The notes under the pieces were generated by a model, which did not search any database, was not told the origin of the DNA, and worked only from the letters and a program-made list of their open reading frames with translations. DNA of 8,558 bases, from contig JBBKWX010000131.1 in assembly GCA_037969175.1 (NCBI GenBank), positions 1 to 8,558 of the forward strand. Direction: 5' to 3'. The position numbers and the translations under genes are program-made. The stretch is from JBBKWX01 sp037969175 (GTDB lineage Bacteria; Bacteroidota; Bacteroidia; AKYH767-A; JBBKVM01). Below are positions 1 to 5,227 of the stretch, piece by piece; positions within the stretch are counted from its first letter, which is position 1, and every line of letters starts with the position of its first letter.

Positions 1-406
1 TTTTGTAATTGTTGAGTATTGCTTGCCAGCCGGTCTTTTGTAACTCAATACTATTCTCGCTCTCAGCTTCGAATTGTTCTATTATTTTAGTCGAGCTTCC
101 GGCATCATTAAATGAAACACGCATTTGTCTTCCGTCATCGAGTGTACAAACTATGCTTTTGAATTTAATGACCTCTACATATTTTCCCGAAAAGTCAAAT
201 CCCATACTTCCATCTTTTGCTTCCATACGATAACTGAATTTTCCGTCAAGCCGAAGATCATTTTTTGCATGTGGTGCACACCAGTCATCAGAAGCAAAAT
301 TCCAATGAGTAATATGTTCAGGATCGGTCCATACATCCCAGGCTTTTTCTACTGGGATATTAACTTCTGTTTCAACAGTAATTACGGTTTTGTTTCCTGT
401 TTCCAT
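1..406 (-). CDS. AHSA1/SRPBCC-family protein (partial, C-terminus cut by window edge)
   Basis: The minus-strand frame is open from an ATG at 404-406 to the window edge, giving 135 codons. The N-terminus starts METGNKTVITVETEVNIPVE, followed by KAWDVWTDPEHITHWNFAS, the typical first strand and helix of AHSA1-type START/Bet v 1 (SRPBCC) domains. Later family signatures are a DLRLDGKFSYRMEAKDGS segment and a GWQAILNNYK end. These small soluble proteins (usually about 140 residues) have a hydrophobic cavity; the ligand or partner of this subgroup is not known to me, and the Hsp90-activator name comes from a distant eukaryotic homologue. By family length only a few C-terminal codons should be missing. 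It lies 127 bp after the Rrf2 gene on the same strand, so it is probably a separate unit, with no obvious link to Fe-S repair. The family call is firm; the function is unknown. Confidence 0.85.
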   Translation of the reverse strand, partial: METGNKTVITVETEVNIPVEKAWDVWTDPEHITHWNFASDDWCAPHAKNDLRLDGKFSYRMEAKDGSMGFDFSGKYVEVIKFKSIVCTLDDGRQMRVSFNDAGSSTKIIEQFEAESENSIELQKTGWQAILNNYK

Positions 407-475
407 GGTTTATATTTTTTTCAGGTTTGTTTTGGATCATTAAACATTCCAAAAGGATATATTCAGCTTGAATAT

Positions 476-499
476 AAAATTAAGAATACTTTTAATTTT
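476..499 (-). terminator. AT-only inverted repeat after the Rrf2 gene, possible weak terminator
   Basis: AAAATTAA at 476-483 and TTAATTTT at 492-499 form a perfect 8-bp inverted repeat with an 8-nt centre. It lies about 35 bp past the Rrf2 stop codon in the 127-bp gap before the SRPBCC gene. The stem is all A/T and no clean U-tract follows on the minus strand, so a terminator is only one possibility. A smaller ACGA/TCGT dyad lies at 515-525. No exact TAnnTTTG promoter octamer was found in this gap. Confidence 0.2.
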
Positions 500-533
500 T
501 AACCCAATCTTATAACGAAAATCGTACAATAAT

Positions 534-965
534 TTAACCGATCAAATAAGCCAGACCTTTATCAAACTTTGCATAAAGTTCATCAACACGATTATTTTCA
601 CACAGATCTTTGAAGCGATCTCTTACAACCTTGTAGTCGTCGTGAAAGGGGCAGGGTCGGCTTTCTGAACATTTAGCAAAACCTAGTCCGCATTGCTTGA
701 ATACTCCTTTGCCATCAATAGCTTCAACAATACTGATCACTCTTTGTTTCGATTGTTTTGTATTCAAATAAAACCCTCCGCTGGGTCCTTTTGCGCTGTT
801 GATGATTTCATCTTTTACCAGCTTTTGCAATAGCTTCCCTACGGTGTGTTCATTCTCATTTATAAATTCTGCAATTTCTTTGATACCTGTTTTTTCGCCC
901 GACTCAAATTTAGAACCGAGATAAACAACAGATTTTATTGCGGCTTTGCAACTTAGACTCAACAT
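534..965 (-). CDS. Rrf2-family Fe-S transcriptional regulator (NsrR/IscR-like)
   Basis: The 143-residue protein has the usual Rrf2 length. It has an N-terminal winged helix (about residues 1-70) with a recognition-helix region NEHTVGKLLQKLVKDEII and a wing KGPSGGFYL, matching the conserved family G.xGGF.L motif. Cysteines at 92, 99 and 105 (C-X6-C-X5-C) fit the cluster-binding loop of NsrR and IscR; the first spacing is one residue longer than in E. coli IscR (C92/C98/C104). Such proteins bind a [2Fe-2S] or [4Fe-4S] cluster and change DNA binding when NO or Fe-S status alters it. The gene starts 2 nt after the DUF59 gene and is last in the packed four-gene unit, which suggests co-transcription and autoregulation. 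The neighbours favour NO/Fe-S damage sensing over cysteine or biofilm regulation, but NsrR versus IscR identity cannot be settled from sequence alone. The start at 965 places the usual short Rrf2 N-terminus (MLSLSCKAAIK) correctly. Confidence 0.9.
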   Translation of the reverse strand: MLSLSCKAAIKSVVYLGSKFESGEKTGIKEIAEFINENEHTVGKLLQKLVKDEIINSAKGPSGGFYLNTKQSKQRVISIVEAIDGKGVFKQCGLGFAKCSESRPCPFHDDYKVVRDRFKDLCENNRVDELYAKFDKGLAYLIG

Positions 966-967
966 GA

Positions 968-1291
968 TTATTGATTTAAAAATGATTTTCCTGCTTCGGA
1001 TATTCGTTCATGATCCCATGCAGGTTCGAAGGTTAATACAATATTCACAGCATGATCCCGAAAAGTTTTTTGAAGTGCTTGTTTCACGCCATCGGTGATC
1101 GATTCGCCCATGGGACAAAACTGAGTGGTCAGAGTCATGGTACAGGTCAGCACAAGATCTTTTGAATTAAAGTTAAGCTGGTAGATCAATCCCAGATCCA
1201 CTACATTCAATCCGATCTCGGGGTCTAAAACACTTTCAAGAGCTGCTAATCCAAGTGTGCTTTGGATATTGCTGTTTGTAATGACATTCAT
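968..1291 (-). CDS. MIP18/DUF59-family metal-sulfur cluster assembly factor (PaaD/SufT-like)
   Basis: This 107-residue cytosolic protein is a single MIP18 (DUF59) domain. The family hallmark DPEIGLNVVDLGLIY spans residues 23-37. The functionally important cysteine lies in FCPMGE at residues 58-63 (Cys59), and EPAW at 89-92 closes the domain. Relatives include SufT, PaaD and eukaryotic CIA2, which help mature Fe-S proteins. Lying between a membrane protein and an Fe-S-type regulator, and close to ric, it probably supports rebuilding of clusters damaged by NO or oxidants; that role is inferred from context. Its start codon overlaps the stop of the upstream membrane-protein gene by 4 nt (ATGA), indicating translational coupling, and its stop is 2 nt before the Rrf2 start. 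Length and motifs are normal for the family. Confidence 0.9.
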   Translation of the reverse strand: MNVITNSNIQSTLGLAALESVLDPEIGLNVVDLGLIYQLNFNSKDLVLTCTMTLTTQFCPMGESITDGVKQALQKTFRDHAVNIVLTFEPAWDHERISEAGKSFLNQ

Positions 1292-2580
1292 TTTGTTTCC
1301 GGTTTATGCGTAAGGATCAAAATAACATTCCAATTATATAATACCGCAGTGATTAACAACAGGGATGCACCCGCCAAAAGTAGTGCAGATATAGCCAATA
1401 GTATTCCTGAAACGAACAAGGCGAAACCTGCAATATATGCAAGACTCATGATCGTAAAGATCTTGTTGTTGAATAATTCTTTCGGGTTCAAAACTGCTCC
1501 AGTTCCTACCCTTTGATGATAGAGTTTATTCCATACTATGAAAGGAAGAGTTTTGAATGTCATTCCCAAAATGATAGCGGTAAGCCATCCAAAGAAGATC
1601 AGAAAGCCATAGGTGGTGGCTAGATTTGTTTGCACTTGCAATGTCTTTACCAATATGAAGATGATAACTAAAAGTAGTATCACCGGAAGCAGAATCATCA
1701 CCACCGAGAGCAATGAAATTTTCATTTGTTCGTCAAGTTGTTTTCTTATTCTTTGTTTGAATGAATTATAACAATAATAGATGAATAGCAAAATTGCAGC
1801 AAACAACAGGATGCCCGGTATCAGTGTATTTGGAGTAGCTAAAGAAAAATGGAATATATACGTATACAACAGCAATGAAATGTTTAATAATGAATAAATG
1901 ATCCACAATAATTTGACATTGGTATACTTTGAGATCTGAAACATGGGGATAAGACGTGATGAAACTCCAATCACCAGCATGAGAAACCAGCCTATTATTC
2001 CGGTATGAGCGTGAAGTGGAAGATAATGTACAGAGTTTTCGGGCAGTACGGTTGTTGTGAAATTGTAAACTAATGTTAATCCAAAAAATGTAGTAATAAA
2101 CAACCAGGCAGCAGCAGTGAAAATAAATACGGAATGAATATTATCGTTCTTGCTTTTAGATATACTCATCCCTAAATTGATAAGATAGGTAAGTACCGAT
2201 AAGACGACAAACCGCCCGCCCCATTTGGATATTGGTCCCATGTTGAAAGTATAGAAACCATAGACCAGCAAAGGGATTCCGATTGCAGAAAGGATGAAGG
2301 AAGTGTATGCGAGTTTTGTGCTATAGAGTTTGCCATCTATCAGCACCGGGATGAGCTGGTGACTGGCACCCAGTATGACCATGGTTCCCCAGCCCAAAGC
2401 CATCAGATGGGTGATGGCTAAAATATGCGGATGAAAATAATGTTCAAGAAACGCATCGGTGGATGTAAAAAGGAGAATGGTTGCGATCAGAAGAGAAAAG
2501 GCTGCATACAGATAGAAGGGAATGACAACCCGGTGAGATGTAGTTTTGGTTTGCACATTGTTTTCATTCTCTTTGCTCAT
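1288..2580 (-). CDS. 12-TM NnrS / haem-copper oxidase subunit I-like membrane protein
   Basis: The 430-residue protein is very hydrophobic and shows about twelve predicted membrane helices (roughly 18-40, 50-80, 88-111, 122-140, 149-173, 188-214, 223-245, 251-271, 288-311, 322-350, 374-397, 399-424). Helix 2 holds HPHILAITHLMALGWGTM, with His50, His52, His58 and then His74. Helix 6 holds LHAHTGIIGWFLMLVIGVSSR, with His190 and His192. Paired histidines in such helices resemble NnrS and the cytochrome-oxidase subunit I superfamily, where they bind haem or metal. NnrS proteins are linked to NO resistance, which fits the neighbours. It is shorter than canonical oxidase subunit I, and I did not find the full ligand set, so a respiratory oxidase is unlikely. 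The gene overlaps its upstream neighbour by 1 nt (TAATG) and its downstream neighbour by 4 nt. Family level is moderately sure; haem binding is inferred. Confidence 0.6.
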   Translation of the reverse strand: MSKENENNVQTKTTSHRVVIPFYLYAAFSLLIATILLFTSTDAFLEHYFHPHILAITHLMALGWGTMVILGASHQLIPVLIDGKLYSTKLAYTSFILSAIGIPLLVYGFYTFNMGPISKWGGRFVVLSVLTYLINLGMSISKSKNDNIHSVFIFTAAAWLFITTFFGLTLVYNFTTTVLPENSVHYLPLHAHTGIIGWFLMLVIGVSSRLIPMFQISKYTNVKLLWIIYSLLNISLLLYTYIFHFSLATPNTLIPGILLFAAILLFIYYCYNSFKQRIRKQLDEQMKISLLSVVMILLPVILLLVIIFILVKTLQVQTNLATTYGFLIFFGWLTAIILGMTFKTLPFIVWNKLYHQRVGTGAVLNPKELFNNKIFTIMSLAYIAGFALFVSGILLAISALLLAGASLLLITAVLYNWNVILILTHKPETK

Positions 2581-3395
2581 TACTTGCCTTTGTATATCAG
2601 CAAATATACCTCATCTTCTGCGATCTCTTTTATCTGATACTCAAAATTGCGATCAGAGAGTTCAGGCAATAGAAAAACGGGAATGCGTTTATGATAAACA
2701 AAAAGAGCTTCGTCTGCGGGTAATGTGCTTAACTCCTCCAATATTTTGTGCATAGGTAAGGGCATCTCAAGATTTCTCACATCTATTTTTTGCGTCCTGC
2801 CTTCATATAGGGCAAGCATCTCTTCCCATTTATCTCCGCTAATTTTCGGAGTCGGATCGCTTTCACTAAGCTGTTCAGGAGCATGGAAGTAGGTATAGAT
2901 AAGTTCTTCATTTATTTTCTCCGTATACGATTCAAACCCTTTCTTATTTAATAAATGAATCAAAGGAGTCGGAGCAAATGTGTTTATGATCTTTAATGTC
3001 TGTCCGGGTTTTATTCCCTTTATGATTTTAAGAATTAAACTTAGGGGGTCATCACCTGATTTGATGATGGGTATCACATTCAGTTCTACGATCTCCTTTT
3101 TTTTGAGATTGATGATAAAAGAAGGTACTTTATTCGTGTCAGCTTCCGGATCATTCGATATATTTTCATCAGCTGTAAAACCAAAAGGCAAAAGCTTTTC
3201 ATAAAAATCATTCACGGTGCATCCCCCGATCTTACTTGCCATAGATAAAGAAACTCTCCCGGCCATTATTTTTCGAAGCACAGGGTTTCTCAATTTTTCG
3301 AAACCGGGGGTTATACTTATAATGGCCTCGAGAGCTTCCGGGCATACCTTCAGGATCTTAGCGATCTTCGTACTTGGATTTATAGAATACATCAT
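2580..3395 (-). CDS. DUF1858-DUF2249-DUF2249 protein
   Basis: The 271-residue soluble protein seems to have three modules. Residues 3-70 (INPSTKIAKILKVCPEALE through GFEKLRNPVLRKIMAGRVSL) match DUF1858, the small helical domain related to the ScdA N-terminal region. Residues about 90-172 form a diverged DUF2249-like fold. Residues about 188-271 form a clearer DUF2249, with KIDVRNLEMPLPMHKILEEL and HKRIPVFLLPEL. DUF2249 resembles the TusA/SirA fold, but the TusA CPxP motif is replaced here by MPLP (residues 211-214), so thiol-based sulfur transfer at that site is not expected. The only cysteines are 18 and 59, both in the N-terminal domain. ATG codons occur at 3393-3395 and 3390-3392; the first is used here. 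It is the first gene of the packed unit and lies 140 bp after ric. The molecular function is unknown; its setting suggests a partner in Fe-S repair or NO response. Confidence 0.75.
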   Translation of the reverse strand: MMYSINPSTKIAKILKVCPEALEAIISITPGFEKLRNPVLRKIMAGRVSLSMASKIGGCTVNDFYEKLLPFGFTADENISNDPEADTNKVPSFIINLKKKEIVELNVIPIIKSGDDPLSLILKIIKGIKPGQTLKIINTFAPTPLIHLLNKKGFESYTEKINEELIYTYFHAPEQLSESDPTPKISGDKWEEMLALYEGRTQKIDVRNLEMPLPMHKILEELSTLPADEALFVYHKRIPVFLLPELSDRNFEYQIKEIAEDEVYLLIYKGK

Positions 3396-3535
3396 TGATC
3401 CTGAATTATATGAGGTGATATAAATTTTTTGGTAATGCTACCTTGTTTTATTTATCGACATTCTGAGAGATCCACTTTGAGAATCTTTCAGTAATCCTAA
3501 CTTATAATTTCAGATCAGAAGTGTTGTTCTATATT
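3396..3535 (-). other. 140-bp spacer between ric and the DUF1858/DUF2249 gene
   Basis: The spacer holds no coding frame. On the minus strand I found no exact TAnnTTTG octamer and no stem followed by a U-run, so read-through from ric is plausible. The only dyads are short: GGTA/TACC at 3431-3442 with a 4-nt centre, and an imperfect TTCAGATCAGAA at 3510-3521. Either could be chance in AT-rich DNA. Confidence 0.4.
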
Positions 3536-4504
3536 TTAATTTTCAAGATTCAACAACCGTTTTTCAAGATCCAAAGCTTTTGGAAAGAGAATATTGTTTT
3601 CAAGATGGATGTGTAAATGTATATCATCTTCAAACTCGTCGAGTAATCTGTATAGCATGCTGTAGCTTGAACAGGCATCCTGCGGTAGCGTATAGTTTTG
3701 AGTCAGTGTTCTGATCTCTTCCAGATGTTTACCAACTTCTTCATGTTCCATTTCCATCACAGTAATCGGACTGCTCACTGAACCTGAATTGATATTATTT
3801 AATGCATTACCGCTGGTTTTAGCAGCTACCAATTTTTTGATAAATGGAAACAAGATTTGTTCTTCTTTTTCCATATGTGCTGTCAACTCTGCATGGATTT
3901 TTTCAACCAATTCTCTCACTTGTACTAGTTCCGGATGTTTATCACCATGAACTCGCATCACTTTGTTGGCATAGTCCCGGATATCAGGTAGATTCTTATT
4001 TACATAGCTATGATGTGTATTAACGATATAATCGGAGAGGAAGTCAAGTTCCCAATCGTTGTATGGGAGTGGGCGTGAAGCCTGAATTTTATCAGCCTGC
4101 TGTAACTCTTGCTCAATGATAGTAACATCTATTCCTTTGTCTTCACAAGCCTGCTTCACCGTCTTCTTTCCTCCACAGCAAAAGTCCAAACCATACTTTT
4201 TGAAGATCTGTGCTTTCTGTAGATCTTTCGTGGCAATCTCTCCCATTGTTTCATCCATCTCACCATCAGCTCGCTTTGTGATCTTAACGATCCACCATTC
4301 AGGTCCCTCTTGCAGATATTCCCAGGTAAATACATTCCCGCGCTCACCCAGCAATTGATAATACAATGGCTTGGGATCATGATCATTGTGTATGGTCAGG
4401 TCCTCACCTTTATTGAGCTCATCAAAACGGATAAAAATTGTGGGATGCTTTGCTCTTGGTTCGAGTAAAGTAACATCCAGGATATTTTCTAATGTGTTGT
4501 TCAT
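3536..4504 (-). CDS. ric: Iron-sulfur cluster repair di-iron protein RIC/YtfE/ScdA with N-terminal DUF2249
   Basis: The 322-residue protein has three modules. Residues about 10-78 form a DUF2249 domain with the classic LLEPRAKHPTIF and NDHDPKPLYYQL segments and a GPEWWIVKI end. Residues about 86-126 form the ScdA_N (DUF542) domain, with DFCCGG at 108-112 (Cys109-Cys110). Residues about 148-312 form a hemerythrin-like four-helix bundle. Its likely di-iron ligands are His164 or His165, His210 and Glu214 (HMEKE), His254 (MEMEHEE), and His298 and Glu302 (HIHLE). RIC proteins restore Fe-S clusters damaged by NO and oxidants and act in the cytoplasm. Ordinary RIC is about 220-245 residues; the extra length is the N-terminal DUF2249. 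It precedes the four-gene unit on the same strand. A TATCTTTG octamer 25 bp before the start suggests its own promoter. The core assignment is firm; the role of the extra domain is unknown. Confidence 0.92.
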   Translation of the reverse strand: MNNTLENILDVTLLEPRAKHPTIFIRFDELNKGEDLTIHNDHDPKPLYYQLLGERGNVFTWEYLQEGPEWWIVKITKRADGEMDETMGEIATKDLQKAQIFKKYGLDFCCGGKKTVKQACEDKGIDVTIIEQELQQADKIQASRPLPYNDWELDFLSDYIVNTHHSYVNKNLPDIRDYANKVMRVHGDKHPELVQVRELVEKIHAELTAHMEKEEQILFPFIKKLVAAKTSGNALNNINSGSVSSPITVMEMEHEEVGKHLEEIRTLTQNYTLPQDACSSYSMLYRLLDEFEDDIHLHIHLENNILFPKALDLEKRLLNLEN

Positions 4505-4529
4505 CTTGTTGTAGTTTTTATTTACGGTT

Positions 4530-4537
4530 CAAAGATA
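4530..4537 (-). promoter_or_regulatory. Putative Bacteroidota -7 element of ric
   Basis: On the minus strand this reads TATCTTTG, an exact match to TAnnTTTG. It would put the transcript start near 4523 and give an A-rich leader of about 20 nt ending ACTACAACAAG before the ATG, as is usual for Bacteroidota. A TTTG at 4563-4566 could serve as the -33 element, but the 25-bp spacing is a little longer than usual, so the call is tentative. Confidence 0.45.
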
Positions 4538-4649
4538 AAACAAATCTGATAATAAAAGTAAACAAATACTTCTATATTGTCAGCTTACTGTAATCTTGTT
4601 TAAGAATTAGAGGGATTTGAATGAAAAGGGATTTAAAAAGCAGATCTAT

Positions 4650-4666
4650 ATATTCTCACAGAATAT
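4650..4666. repeat. 17-bp palindrome upstream of ric
   Basis: ATATTCT at 4650-4656 and AGAATAT at 4660-4666 form a perfect 7-bp inverted repeat around CAC. It lies about 113 bp upstream of the putative ric -7 element, which is far for a simple operator. A weaker CAATG/CATTG dyad follows at 4674-4688. Apart from these dyads and the putative promoter, 4505-4730 holds no gene that I can support. Confidence 0.35.
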
Positions 4667-4730
4667 CCGTTGTCAATGGTAAACATTGTTGTCCGGTATA
4701 AATTTCAATTTTTTATTTAAGGCTTTTTTT

Positions 4731-4776
4731 TAACCACAGGGGCCTCAGTCCCGCACATGCGCATCAAGCTAAAAAA
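4731..4776 (+). repeat. Outer left arm of the inverted-repeat element
   Basis: This arm aligns with the reverse complement of 5083-5134. The shared cores are ACCACAG, CTCAGTCCCGCA, GCGCAT and CAAGCTAA. The arms differ by a few substitutions and by a 6-nt gap (ACGTGT present only in the right arm). Confidence 0.75.
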
Positions 4777-4785
4777 TTAAATAAA

Positions 4786-4821
4786 ACCACGGAGAGCACG
4801 TAGGTCACAAGTTTCACTAAG
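4786..4821 (+). repeat. Inner left arm of the inverted-repeat element
   Basis: This arm starts ACCAC and ends AGTTTCACTAAG. The last 12 bases recur exactly as the reverse complement at 4963-4974. The middle is diverged with small gaps. Confidence 0.65.
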
Positions 4822-4962
4822 ATATCTCTAAGAGAATTTCACTTCAAATTCGATGTTTTTTATTTTTGGCGTGAACTTGTCCACCATCTGGCAGGCACTA
4901 TATTTTGATAAAATTTAAAACAAAATAAAAAAACAATAAAGCTGTGGAATATGCATTTATTC

Positions 4963-4995
4963 CTTAGTGAAACTAAGTGTACTTGTGTTAGTGGT
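4963..4995 (-). repeat. Inner right arm of the inverted-repeat element
   Basis: Read on the minus strand it starts ACCACTAACACAAG and ends AGTTTCACTAAG, matching the arm at 4786-4821. It is followed on the plus strand by a run of nine A residues. Confidence 0.65.
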
Positions 4996-5082
4996 AAAAA
5001 AAAAGAATGCTTGAGAAAAATAACTGCTATAAAAATGTAGTACAATAAGCCATAGGCTTATAAAATTGCTCAAAATGGATAA

Positions 5083-5134
5083 AATTAGCTTGACACGTAT
5101 GCGCACATGCGGGACTGAGACCTCTGTGGTAAAA
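5083..5134 (-). repeat. Outer right arm of the inverted-repeat element
   Basis: Read on the minus strand it matches 4731-4776 over ACCACAG, CTCAGTCCCGCA, GCGCAT and CAAGCTAA, with the extra bases ACGTGT. It ends about 94 bp past the stop codon of the CotH-like gene; that short interval shows only a 5-bp AATTC/GAATT dyad at 5174-5187. Confidence 0.75.
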
Positions 5135-5227
5135 TTACTACAGATTCTACTGGTAGATAAGTACTTATGATGCAATTCGACAGAATTAGAAACCCGATTC
5201 CTTATAATAATGAATGGTAAATGGGAA

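Larger units (their letters stand above)
4731..5134. repeat. Composite nested inverted-repeat element (MITE-like or dispersed repeat)
   Basis: Two arms in opposite orientation bound about 404 bp of non-coding DNA. The outer left arm (4731-4776) reads ACCACAGGGGCCTCAGTCCC then GCACATGCGCAT and CAAGCTAA. The reverse complement of the outer right arm (5083-5134) reads ACCACAGAGGTCTCAGTCCC then GCATGTGCGCAT and, after a 6-nt insert, CAAGCTAA. Inside lies a second pair: 4786-4821 begins ACCACGGAGAGCAC and ends AGTTTCACTAAG, and 4963-4995 is its diverged reverse complement with the same terminal 12 bases. A third small dyad, ATAAGCC-ATA-GGCTTAT, is at 5045-5061. The centre (4822-4962) is AT-rich with no credible gene. 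No transposase is present and I found no clear target-site duplication. The inner ACCAC...TTTCAC motif resembles dispersed repeats that I recall from many Bacteroidota genomes, which I cannot verify here. Confidence 0.7.

Noticed and set aside
437..466. Promoter-like TATCCTTTTG before the SRPBCC gene
   Set aside because: It has one base too many between TA and TTTG compared with TAnnTTTG, so it was not annotated as a promoter.
125..502. Plus-strand open frame of 125 codons
   Set aside because: It lies antisense to the well-supported SRPBCC gene and its gap, with a composition (many F, Y, C, I) typical of a shadow frame and no recognisable domain.
1262..1516. Plus-strand open frame of 84 codons
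   Set aside because: It is antisense to the end of the membrane-protein gene and the start of the DUF59 gene; no independent evidence supports it.
3451..3490. Possible operator with ATTCT...AGAAT arms before the DUF1858 gene
   Set aside because: Only five bases pair exactly around a wide centre, which is expected by chance in this composition.
4156..4386. Minus-strand open frame of 76 codons inside ric
   Set aside because: It is in another frame of the same strand across the DUF2249 and CC-motif region of ric, which is clearly the coding frame. No frameshift is needed.
4731..5134. CRISPR array or retron-like RNA as an explanation of the repeats
   Set aside because: There are only two diverged pairs in opposite orientation, with no regular direct repeats or spacers and no reverse transcriptase or cas gene nearby.
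4860..5175. Two overlapping minus-strand open frames (4860-5045 and 4957-5175)
   Set aside because: They span the inverted-repeat element, are rich in F, I, S and Y as expected from AT-rich DNA, overlap each other in different frames and show no family motif.
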